From Patescibacteria group bacterium (GTDB lineage: Bacteria; Patescibacteriota; Minisyncoccia; Phycocordibacterales; UBA12445): a stretch of 19,699 bases of DNA. Under the pieces are notes generated by a model, which worked only from the letters and a program-made list of their open reading frames with translations, searched no databases and had not been told where the DNA came from. The DNA lies in the NCBI GenBank assembly GCA_022710205.1, contig JAKLHJ010000008.1, positions 1 through 19,699 of the forward strand. Direction: 5' to 3'. Shown in pieces: positions 8,291 through 13,702 of this stretch (positions are counted from its first letter, which is position 1; every line of letters starts with the position of its first letter). Position numbers and translations under genes: made by a program.

Positions 8291-10126
8291 ATGGATAAAA
8301 ATTCGTCAAAAAACGGAATATCGGTGGGGATGGGAAATATCAGGAATTTCTCTATTATTGCCCATATAGACCACGGTAAAAGCACGCTTGCCGACAGGAT
8401 CCTCGAGGTGACTAATACGATAGAAAAGAGGAAAATGATGGCTCAGGTGCTAGATAGCATGGAGCTTGAAAGAGAGCGTGGTATTACCATTAAAATGCAG
8501 CCTGTGCGCATAAAATACGCTCTAGGCGGCGTTGATTATGTTTTGAACCTCATAGACACCCCCGGGCATATAGACTTCTCCTACGAGGTTTCTAGGGCCT
8601 TGAAGGCTGTAGAGGGGGCAATTCTTCTTGTAGATGCTACTCAGGGAGTCCAGGCGCAGACCTTGTCCACTTTGGCTGTCGCCAGAGAGTCCGGCCTAAA
8701 GATAATCCCGGTCATCAACAAAGTTGATTTGCCTTCTGCGAACGTCGAAGAAACGGCTGATGAAATAATTCAAATATTGGGTTGCGAGCTAGAAGATATT
8801 ATTAAAGTTTCCGGAAAGACGGGAGAGGGTGTCGACAGGCTTCTTGAAGAGATAATTAAAAAAGTTCCGGCGCCAAAAGAGATACACGAGGATAGCGGAA
8901 GTGCCAGCGCTCTCATCTTCGACTTCGAATATTCAAATCATCAGGGAATAATTGTTTACGTCAGAGTTTTTGACGGCGCCATAAAGACAGGAGACGATCT
9001 GGTTTTTTCATACAGCGAAGAAAGATTTAATGCTAACGAAATCGGATTTTTCACTCCCGACAAAAGAATTTCAAACGAGATAAGAGCGGGCGAGATTGGC
9101 TATGTAGTCACGGGTATAAAAAATCTGAAGAGGGCGACCGTCGGAGATACGATAACCAAGTTCACAAAAAGACTTCCGCCTCTTACCGGATATATGCAAC
9201 CAAAGCCTGTCGTATGGGCTTCTGTATATCCCGAGAGTCAGGACGACTTCGGTCTCTTGAAACACTCGCTGGAAAAGTTGAAGCTTTCTGATTCCTCGCT
9301 CGACTTCGAAGAGGAGTCATCAATGTCTTTGGGCAGAGGCTTTAAGTGTGGATTCCTCGGAATGTTACACCTCGAAATAATCACCGAGAGGCTGAGAAGA
9401 GAACACAATATAAATATTATTATTGCCGCTCCTACCGTCGGTTATGAAGTGCAGATGAAGGGGTCCGATACTAGAGAGCTTATTTATTCCGCGGCGCATT
9501 TTCCGGATAAGGATAAAATGGAGAAAGTCTTTGAGCCTTGGGTGGAGGCGAGAATAATTTTGCCGCCTGAATATGTCGGAGATATTATGCAGATGCTTTA
9601 TGACCACGAGGCGATAGTCGGGAACACTGAAATATTCGGAGACAACAGAAACGACCTCATCGTAGAGATGCCGCTTCGAGAACTTATGAGGAATTTCTTT
9701 GATGAGCTAAAGAGCGTGTCTTCCGGATTCGCATCGCTTTCATACAAAATGATCGGGATGAGGGAGGCCGACGTGGCCAGAATGGATGTTTTGCTTGCGG
9801 ACGAGCCGGTCACGGCGTTTTCAAGAATTATCTCCCGCAAAAAGACAGACACGGAGGCGAACGATATTGTCGATAGGCTGAAAGATATTTTGCCGAGACA
9901 GATGTTCGATTTTAAAATCCAGGCCAAGATAGACGGCAGGATCGTATCTTCGAGGCACATGTCGGGAATGAAAAAAGATGTCGCCGGATATTTGTATGGA
10001 GGAGATATTACGAGAAAGATGAAGCTCAGAGAGAAGCAAAAGAAAGGAAAAAAGAAAATGAAAAGACTCGGGTCTGTGAATATTCCACCCGATGTGTTTC
10101 TAAAGGTTATGAGAGGCAAGGAGTAA
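8291..10126 (+). CDS. lepA: Elongation factor 4 (LepA), ribosomal back-translocase GTPase
   Basis: This translational GTPase remodels stalled or misfolded ribosomes. With the ATG at 8291 it has 611 residues, against about 600 in other bacteria. G motifs appear in order: AHIDHGKST (24-32), RGITI (63-67), DTPGH (89-93), NKVD (143-146) and SGKTG (174-178). EF-G-like domains II, III and V follow (PPEYVGDIMQMLYDHEA is the domain V start), and the LepA-specific C-terminal domain ends GGDITRKMKLREKQKKGKKK, a hallmark of the family. A TTG at 8249 gives a longer frame, but it overlaps the promoter and adds residues absent from LepA. An ATG at 8330 (before GNIRNF) is the other candidate, with GGTGGGG directly before it, too close to act as a ribosome-binding site. 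Confidence 0.95.
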   Translation: MDKNSSKNGISVGMGNIRNFSIIAHIDHGKSTLADRILEVTNTIEKRKMMAQVLDSMELERERGITIKMQPVRIKYALGGVDYVLNLIDTPGHIDFSYEVSRALKAVEGAILLVDATQGVQAQTLSTLAVARESGLKIIPVINKVDLPSANVEETADEIIQILGCELEDIIKVSGKTGEGVDRLLEEIIKKVPAPKEIHEDSGSASALIFDFEYSNHQGIIVYVRVFDGAIKTGDDLVFSYSEERFNANEIGFFTPDKRISNEIRAGEIGYVVTGIKNLKRATVGDTITKFTKRLPPLTGYMQPKPVVWASVYPESQDDFGLLKHSLEKLKLSDSSLDFEEESSMSLGRGFKCGFLGMLHLEIITERLRREHNINIIIAAPTVGYEVQMKGSDTRELIYSAAHFPDKDKMEKVFEPWVEARIILPPEYVGDIMQMLYDHEAIVGNTEIFGDNRNDLIVEMPLRELMRNFFDELKSVSSGFASLSYKMIGMREADVARMDVLLADEPVTAFSRIISRKKTDTEANDIVDRLKDILPRQMFDFKIQAKIDGRIVSSRHMSGMKKDVAGYLYGGDITRKMKLREKQKKGKKKMKRLGSVNIPPDVFLKVMRGKE

Positions 10127-10178
10127 AATCCTCAAATTTGGCGCATAACTTCGTCGAACGCGAGGATTTTATCTTTTA
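10125..10178. terminator. Bidirectional terminator after lepA and the small membrane gene
   Basis: AAAATCCTC (10125-10133) pairs perfectly with GAGGATTTT (10162-10170), with a 28-nt partly paired loop. T-rich tails follow on both strands (ATCTTTT on plus). The left arm overlaps the lepA stop codon. Confidence 0.6.
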
Positions 10179-10283
10179 GCTAAATAAGCCGGGGAGGTAC
10201 ATACCTACCATGCTTATTATGACAGCTAAGCAAATAATAGCCCAAATGATGTTAACTGCCTTCTTGTTCTTTTTCATCAACAT
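10176..10283 (-). CDS. Small single-pass membrane protein, 35 residues
   Basis: The minus strand encodes 35 residues from an ATG at 10283 to a TAA at 10176-10178. The start is basic (MLMKKNKKAVN) and is followed by one hydrophobic helix (about 11-29) and a short YLPGLFS tail, so it should sit in the membrane with its N terminus inside. Tiny proteins with the pattern Lys-rich start, helix, MVG, Leu-Pro end are widespread in Patescibacteria and Firmicutes but have no known function. It is convergent with lepA and shares its terminator, which supports its being a real gene. A start two codons later (10277) is equally possible. No Shine-Dalgarno is seen. The upstream AT-rich stretch has several -10-like words. 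Confidence 0.6.
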   Translation of the reverse strand: MLMKKNKKAVNIIWAIICLAVIISMVGMYLPGLFS

Positions 10284-10334
10284 AATTAAGAAATCACAAT
10301 TAATAAATGACCGCTAGATATAAAATAAATTGAT

Positions 10335-10473
10335 AAATGATTGCGCTTGGCTACTGCGCCATCCAAAATTCTACTACGGCCTTTCATACATATTCTCGGC
10401 GTATCTAGATACGCTTTCGAATTTGTATTCAGGCCTCGCTACGAATTTTGAATAGCTCGATACGCCATCATTT
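10335..10473. repeat. 139-nt imperfect palindrome (large hairpin)
   Basis: Outer arms AAATGAT (10335-10341) and ATCATTT (10467-10473). Middle arms CAAAATTC (10364-10371) and GAATTTTG (10443-10450), and GGCCT (10378-10382) and AGGCC (10431-10435). The centre is a perfect 16-nt palindrome GCGTATCTAGATACGC (10399-10414). Between the middle arms are the unpaired, similar words TACTAC and TCGCTAC. It fills most of the gap between the small membrane gene and the ftsB-like gene and holds no plausible gene. Confidence 0.75.
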
Positions 10474-10492
10474 CTTAACTGTTATTTCTATG

Positions 10493-10504
10493 TAATAATA
10501 ATAT
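10493..10504 (+). promoter_or_regulatory. -10 region of the ftsB-like gene
   Basis: Overlapping TAATAA/TAATAT hexamers lie 4-10 nt before the ATG at 10509, with TTAACT at 10475-10480 as a possible -35. No Shine-Dalgarno fits between promoter and ATG, so the mRNA is probably leaderless. Confidence 0.45.
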
Positions 10505-10508
10505 GTAA

Positions 10509-10910
10509 ATGAGAGATTTTCAAGGCAGAAAAAGGTGGCATAAGGTTTTGAGATCCGACATCTTTTTGTTCGCTGTTTTGATAGTAAATATCATTCTCAT
10601 AAAGAGCGTGTGGAGTGTTTACAACAAAGACGCCGCCGCCAGACTAAACAGAGAAGAGGCGGAGACCACGTTGGCCAATTTACAGAAGAAAAAGGCCGGG
10701 CTTGAGAAAGAGATTGCAAGATTAAATACAGACAGAGGGGTGGAGGAGGAGCTTAGAAGAAGATTTCAGGTTGTGAAGCCTGGAGAACAGGTGCTCGTTA
10801 TAGTAGATAAAGAAGAGAGTAAGGCGCCGGTAAGTTCCGCAAAGCCGGAGGGCGCTACCGAACACATCTGGAATAAATTGGTAGGTTTGCTATATTTTTG
10901 GCAGAAATAG
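10509..10910 (+). CDS. FtsB/DivIC-like septum formation protein
   Basis: A 133-residue bitopic protein. It has a basic cytoplasmic start (MRDFQGRKRWHK), one transmembrane helix at about 17-38, a coiled coil at about 42-76 rich in Glu, Lys and Leu, and then RGVEEELRRRFQVVKPGEQV, which matches the conserved post-coil motif of FtsB/DivIC (ERLGLVKPGE). The last 30 residues form an extra tail with a hydrophobic end (LVGLLYFWQK). Family members bridge FtsL and FtsQ in the divisome and activate septal peptidoglycan synthesis. No ftsL or ftsQ is adjacent. The start is chosen because ATG is the first codon after the -10 cluster. FtsB and DivIC cannot be told apart from sequence alone, so no symbol is given. 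Confidence 0.8.
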   Translation: MRDFQGRKRWHKVLRSDIFLFAVLIVNIILIKSVWSVYNKDAAARLNREEAETTLANLQKKKAGLEKEIARLNTDRGVEEELRRRFQVVKPGEQVLVIVDKEESKAPVSSAKPEGATEHIWNKLVGLLYFWQK

Positions 10911-10960
10911 GGTTGTAGATTTGGAGGCGATATTGTATTTTAAAAGGGACTTATAAAAAT

Positions 10961-11125
10961 GCGGGTATGGCCTGCCCCGTAGGAAGTTCAACCACAGAGG
11001 CCATGTTTCATTTTTAAGGAGGCGAAGCCGGATACCGAGGGCATAAATTTAAGTTGCCGACTAGGTCTATCCGAACTTTCCTTCTGGGGTTTAGTGGCCT
11101 TAGTTTATAGTTCTTTTTTATTTTA
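10961..11125 (+). ncRNA. Putative structured non-coding RNA, family not recognised
   Basis: The stretch has no good reading frame but folds strongly. GGCC (10969-10972), CCCC (10975-10978) and AGGAAGTTC (10981-10989) pair in register with GAACTTTCCT (11073-11082), GGGG (11086-11089) and GGCC (11096-11099), making a closing stem of about 17 pairs. Inside are the hairpin GGCGAAGCC and an arm GGATA...TATCC. A TATAAA at 10952-10957 would start it near 10963, and a T-rich tract (about 11110-11130) would end it. The general plan, a closing stem with a large central bubble, recalls 6S RNA, but I see no 6S, SRP or tmRNA signature words. tRNA-Gly follows about 25 nt later. The first 11 bases repeat the tRNA-Gly 5' end exactly. 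Confidence 0.5.
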
Positions 11126-11151
11126 TTTTTAGGACAGAGTTTAATATTATT

Positions 11152-11222
11152 GCGGGTATGGTTTAGTGGTAGAATGTGACCTTCCCAAGGTTAAGACGCG
11201 AGTTCGATTCTCGCTACCCGCA
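11152..11222 (+). tRNA. tRNA-Gly (anticodon CCC)
   Basis: Acceptor GCGGGTA pairs with TACCCGC (11215-11221). The anticodon arm TGACC-TTCCCAA-GGTTA gives CCC, reading GGG. The T arm is GCGAG-TTCGATT-CTCGC and the discriminator is A11222. The 3' CCA is not encoded (ACAAAA follows), so CCA must be added by enzyme. The D-stem is weak (GTTT/GAAT). The 3' end is copied in inverted form 49 nt downstream. Confidence 0.95.
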
Positions 11223-11376
11223 CAAAAATAAGGAATCAAACGCAACGCGTTTGAGGACTATATTTTTGTAGCGGGTAGCGAGAATCGAAGGCCGGAAGCG
11301 GGCCCCTTTCTGCAAGAAAGGGAGCTGAGGCGGGGTCGCGACCTTTTGCGAAGCAAAAGAGTTGTGACCGATTCTC
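11223..11376 (+). repeat. tRNA-Gly-linked hairpin and three-way-junction element
   Basis: The tRNA 3' end TTCGATTCTCGCTACCCGC (11203-11221) has a perfect 19-nt inverted copy at 11271-11289. The trailer between them is also paired (ACAAAAATA with TATTTTTGT, CAAACGC with GCGTTTG). After the inverted copy comes a core. P1 is GAGAATC (11280-11286) with GATTCTC (11370-11376). P2 is GCC-GGA-AGC (11291-11299) with GCT-GA-GGC (11324-11331), capped by CCCTTTC/GAAAGGG. P3 is GGTCGC (11334-11339) with GTGACC (11364-11369), capped by TTTTGC-GAA-GCAAAA. The final GATTCTC repeats the tRNA T-arm strand in sense orientation. The same core follows tRNA-Phe and tRNA-Val. Confidence 0.85.
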
Positions 11377-11413
11377 TTATGGCGCGTTTGTAGAGGAAGA
11401 CACTAAGCACAAA

Positions 11414-11698
11414 ATGTCACAAAAATTCCAAAGAAGAAAAGAAGATTTTGCCTGCGAGAAGTGCGGCAACTTCGTGGTGGGAACCGGATATACAAACCAC
11501 TGCCCGAAATGCCTTTGGGGCAAGCATGTAGATATTTTTCCGGGAGACAGGGCTAATAAGTGCCAGGGTATGATGAAGCCGATTTCGATAATTAATGAAA
11601 AAGGGGACTTCGTCTTGATACACAAGTGCGAGAAATGCGGAGAGGAAAAGAGAAACAGGGCAGCCGCAGACGACGATCTGTCTTGCATACTTCACTAG
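11414..11698 (+). CDS. RNHCP domain zinc-ribbon protein
   Basis: A 94-residue protein that is nearly all one RNHCP domain, a small zinc-ribbon family of unknown function. Two CxxC knuckles stand at the N-terminal side (CEKCG at about 14-18, HCPKCL at about 29-34) and one near the C terminus (CEKCG about 72-76), with CQG near 50. The family's HVDxxPGDR segment (HVDIFPGDR) and C-terminal NRxxxDD (NRAAADDD) are intact. The name motif RNHCP reads TNHCP here. A nucleic-acid or ribosome-associated role is guessed from its zinc ribbons only. The ATG lies 37 nt after the end of the tRNA-Gly-linked element, and a GAGGAAG about 15 nt upstream is a weak ribosome-binding site. It may be transcribed from readthrough of the tRNA locus. 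Confidence 0.85.
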   Translation: MSQKFQRRKEDFACEKCGNFVVGTGYTNHCPKCLWGKHVDIFPGDRANKCQGMMKPISIINEKGDFVLIHKCEKCGEEKRNRAAADDDLSCILH

Positions 11699-11744
11699 AT
11701 TTTGAAGTTAAATTGTGTTAATTTGAGGAACGTTAAGATGTCTT

Positions 11745-11816
11745 GCCCTCATAGTTCAATGGATAGAACAGCTCACTCCTAACGAGCAAATCCATGTTCG
11801 ACTCATGGTGGGGGCA
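11745..11816 (+). tRNA. tRNA-Arg (anticodon CCT)
   Basis: Acceptor GCCCTCA pairs with TGGGGGC (11809-11815, one G-T pair). The D arm is GTTC/GAAC. The anticodon arm GCTCA-CTCCTAA-CGAGC gives CCT, reading AGG, with an A-C mismatch closing the loop. The T arm is CCATG-TTCGACT-CATGG and the discriminator is A11816. CCA is not in register (TCCA follows). AGA and AGG are heavily used for Arg in the neighbouring genes. Unlike the other three tRNAs here it has no inverted 3' copy, only a normal terminator. Confidence 0.93.
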
Positions 11817-11830
11817 TCCAGATCAAAATT

Positions 11831-11850
11831 CCGGCTCTTGCCGGTTTTTT
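11831..11850 (+). terminator. Terminator of tRNA-Arg
   Basis: CCGGC (11831-11835), TCTT, GCCGG (11840-11844), then six T. The last bases overlap the -35 of the next gene. Confidence 0.85.
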
Positions 11851-11877
11851 GTTTGGCGTGCAAGGATATGTTAAAAT
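11849..11877 (+). promoter_or_regulatory. Promoter of the small membrane protein gene, leaderless
   Basis: TTGTTT (11849-11854), 17-nt spacer, TAAAAT (11872-11877) with TG one base before the hexamer (extended -10). The ATG at 11884 lies only 6 nt after the -10, so transcript and coding region should begin together. Confidence 0.7.
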
Positions 11878-11883
11878 AAGCAC

Positions 11884-12180
11884 ATGGAAGAGAAATTGGA
11901 CGAGTTGTTAAAACTCACAAAAGAAAACAATAAAATTCTTCGAGGAATGAGGAGTTCTCAGAGATGGGCAAGTTTTTTTAATTATATTTATTATGCCCTT
12001 ATCATCGGATCATTTATCGGAGCGTATTACTACCTTCAACCGATAGTTGATAAGGCGATGCAGTCATTGCAGGGCGTGGCTTCCGGAATACAGGATGTGC
12101 AGGGGGCGGCCGCCGGTGCAAGAAATATCAACATATCTCCCGACACAATAGACCAGCTCCAAAAGACACTTAATCTATAA
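11884..12180 (+). CDS. Small membrane protein with N-terminal coiled coil, unknown function
   Basis: A 98-residue protein. Residues 1-20 are a charged amphipathic helix (MEEKLDELLKLTKENNKILR), probably a short coiled coil. A basic segment (MRSSQRW) is followed by one transmembrane helix at about 31-53 with many aromatics (FFNYIYYALIIGSFIGAYYY). The remaining 45 residues are Gln/Ala/Gly-rich (SLQGVASGIQDVQGAAAGAR) and would lie outside the cell or fold as a second helix. Proteins of this shape are frequent in Patescibacteria, annotated only as hypothetical. The start is fixed by the promoter 6 nt upstream. It stands alone between tRNA-Arg and tRNA-Phe. I do not recognise a family. Confidence 0.75.
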   Translation: MEEKLDELLKLTKENNKILRGMRSSQRWASFFNYIYYALIIGSFIGAYYYLQPIVDKAMQSLQGVASGIQDVQGAAAGARNINISPDTIDQLQKTLNL

Positions 12181-12233
12181 ATATATTGATTTTTGTGTGA
12201 TTTCTGGTAGATTTATATCTACGCAGAATTAAA

Positions 12234-12309
12234 GCCGAGGTAGCTCAGTTGGTAGAGCATATCCCTGAAGAGGATGGGGTCGGCGGTTCGAGCCCGCCCC
12301 TCGGCACCA
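12234..12309 (+). tRNA. tRNA-Phe (anticodon GAA)
   Basis: Acceptor GCCGAGG pairs with CCTCGGC (12299-12305). The D arm is GCTC/GAGC. The anticodon arm TATCC-CTGAAGA-GGATG gives GAA. The T arm is GGCGG-TTCGAGC-CCGCC. The discriminator is A12306, followed by an encoded CCA (12307-12309), the only one of the four tRNAs here that encodes it. Confidence 0.96.
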
Positions 12310-12311
12310 AG

Positions 12312-12336
12312 AAAAACGCACTTTAGTGCGTTTTTT
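12312..12336 (+). terminator. Terminator of tRNA-Phe
   Basis: AAAAACGCAC (12312-12321), TTTA loop, GTGCGTTTTT (12326-12335), then T. It occupies the trailer between the tRNA and its inverted 3' copy. Confidence 0.85.
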
Positions 12337-12339
12337 GTT

Positions 12340-12485
12340 TGCCGAGGGAGCAAGGCGCCTGCGCGCCTTGCGTGCGGGCTCGAAGGCCGCAGCGTTGCGT
12401 GAGTTTGAGCGAAGCGAAAGGCGAACGCCGCGAGGCGGGGCTGCGAAAAATTTCCGTTAGGAAATTTATTTGTAGCCGAGCCCGC
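12340..12485 (+). repeat. tRNA-Phe-linked inverted copy and three-way-junction element
   Basis: The inverse of the tRNA-Phe 3' end is present in two blocks, TGCCGAGGG (12340-12348) and GCGGGCTCGAA (12374-12384). They are separated by a 25-nt insert that is itself a hairpin (GCAAGGCGC / GCGCCTTGC, loop CTGC). P1: GCGGGCTCG (12374-12382) with CGAGCCCGC (12477-12485). P2: GCC-GCA-GCG (12386-12394) with CGC-GA-GGC (12429-12436). P3: GGCTGC (12439-12444) with GTAGCC (12472-12477), capped by AAATTTCC/GGAAATTT. The final CGAGCCCGCCC repeats the tRNA T-arm strand. The core matches the elements after tRNA-Gly and tRNA-Val. No gene lies in 12310-12552. Confidence 0.83.
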
Positions 12486-12525
12486 CCTACAGCAAAATTA
12501 TTAGTGACCGAGCCACCCCCCAATA

Positions 12526-12549
12526 AAAACGCCCCGTTTGGGGCGTTTT
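12526..12549. terminator. Terminator of the tsaD-valS-prsW-hsp20 operon (bidirectional)
   Basis: AAAACGCCCC (12526-12535), GTTT loop, GGGGCGTTTT (12540-12549). On the minus strand it lies just after the hsp20 stop and is followed by TATT. On the plus strand it would also stop readthrough from the tRNA-Phe locus. Confidence 0.85.
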
Positions 12550-12552
12550 GAT

Positions 12553-13008
12553 TTACATTGATTTTATTTTCAGGCTCTTCGTTTTGTCTTTTTCTATCTT
12601 TGGAAGTTTGATGGTTAGAAGTCCGTGCTTTTCTACCGCTTCGGCGTTGTCCGCGTCCACTTCAGAGGGGAGCATGATTGTTCTTGTGAATGACCCCCAA
12701 TAAAGCTCTTTTGCAAAAAAGTCTTTCTCGGACACCTCGTGGTGTGAACTTCTAGCTCCTTTTATTGTGATTATGTCTCTACCTATGGAGACCTGTAAAT
12801 CTTCCGGCTTCACTCCGGCCACCATTGTTCTGACGATTATCTCTGTGGGTGTCTGATACATATCGATGGCAAGCTCGGCATCGTCTTCCTGTTTTGTAAT
12901 AGCAGACACTTCCTCTTGCAAATCCAAGCTGTCGTCTATCTCTATCTTATTTCTGGCATCAGTGCTGCCGGTCAGCCTTTCAAAAAACGATGATTTGGAG
13001 TTTTTCAT
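12553..13008 (-). CDS. Hsp20/alpha-crystallin small heat-shock protein
   Basis: A 151-residue ATP-independent holdase. Residues 1-48 are a polar, acidic N-terminal arm. The alpha-crystallin domain spans about 49-140 and contains the family's DLQVSIGRDIITIKG strand pair, a loop (HEVSEKDFF) and the HGLLTIKLPK signature at 128-137, corresponding to the conserved A-x-x-x-n-G-v-L motif. A C-terminal LKIK (146-149) serves as the I/L-x-I/L tail motif used in oligomer assembly. It is the last gene of the operon, starting 7 nt after the prsW stop, with no Shine-Dalgarno. No CIRCE or other heat-shock operator is seen nearby, so expression probably follows the operon. Confidence 0.9.
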   Translation of the reverse strand: MKNSKSSFFERLTGSTDARNKIEIDDSLDLQEEVSAITKQEDDAELAIDMYQTPTEIIVRTMVAGVKPEDLQVSIGRDIITIKGARSSHHEVSEKDFFAKELYWGSFTRTIMLPSEVDADNAEAVEKHGLLTIKLPKIEKDKTKSLKIKSM

Positions 13009-13015
13009 AGAATGA

Positions 13016-13702
13016 TTATTTTTTTAAGCTTTTAATTTTTTCGCACAAGAGGAGAAGCGCAATCGTGAATAGCCATAGCGTGGAGAAAACTGCGAAAATA
13101 TTTCCTCCATTATCTTTAATTATAAAAGCATTAAAGAGGCTATGCAATACAGTGGCTGTGAGTAAACCCAAAATAAGGCTGATTTTCTTGTGCGCTTTGT
13201 CTTTGTAGAAGTTTAGCGCAATGAACGAACCTACTGTGGCGGATGTGAGCAGGTGAAGCAGGGTCGCTCCGATAAATCTCATGTTGGCGGTAATAAGTGA
13301 CATTATGGAAAATGTCGGTTTGACCAAAAAAAAGAAATTTTCCGCGGCTGCAAATCCTAAGGCGGCCGTGATGAGGTATATTATGGCGTCTATCGGCTCA
13401 TCAAAATCTTTTGTCCGCAGTGCGACGAAGTAGGCGGTGAAATATTTTACCAATTCTTCGGTAAGCGGCCAGATGATGAATATCAGAAGATATTCGCTGT
13501 TTACACCTTTTGCGAAAAATTGCTGGAGCGCAAATGCCGGGAAAACGGACAAAGTTCCCGCAAGAAAAGTTTTTAGCAGAAGACTACGGGGTTCGGGATT
13601 CTTTCTGTCTTCGCGCAGCCAAAACCACAGCCAGAACAATGCCGGTAAGATACCCGCTAGCAGAGACCAAAAGACGTTGTCGTATGTTATGCTTCCGGCC
13701 AT
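13016..13702 (-). CDS. PrsW-family membrane metalloprotease
   Basis: A 228-residue polytopic protein of the PrsW/CPBP-like group. Visible motifs are EELVK at 82-86 (the EExxK metal/catalytic site), DEPIDAIIY at 101-109, FAAAEN at 117-122, a helix with His150 and LHSLFN at 186-191 (His187, Asn191), all on predicted transmembrane segments as the family requires. PrsW of Bacillus subtilis makes the first cut in anti-sigma factor RsiW. Here no sigma or anti-sigma gene is in the window, so the substrate is unknown. The start ATG lies inside the end of valS (16-nt overlap), so translation is coupled, and hsp20 follows. The pairing with a chaperone may point to membrane or protein stress. Confidence 0.87.
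   Translation of the reverse strand: MAGSITYDNVFWSLLAGILPALFWLWFWLREDRKNPEPRSLLLKTFLAGTLSVFPAFALQQFFAKGVNSEYLLIFIIWPLTEELVKYFTAYFVALRTKDFDEPIDAIIYLITAALGFAAAENFFFLVKPTFSIMSLITANMRFIGATLLHLLTSATVGSFIALNFYKDKAHKKISLILGLLTATVLHSLFNAFIIKDNGGNIFAVFSTLWLFTIALLLLCEKIKSLKK

Noticed and set aside
11223..11376. The tRNA-linked repeats as a CRISPR array
   Set aside because: The units are single copies at separate loci with different arms, not regularly spaced direct repeats, and no cas gene is present.
12323..12551. Open frames of 66-70 codons on both strands after tRNA-Phe
   Set aside because: They arise from the GC-rich hairpins of the tRNA-linked element and its terminator; no start context and low-complexity products.
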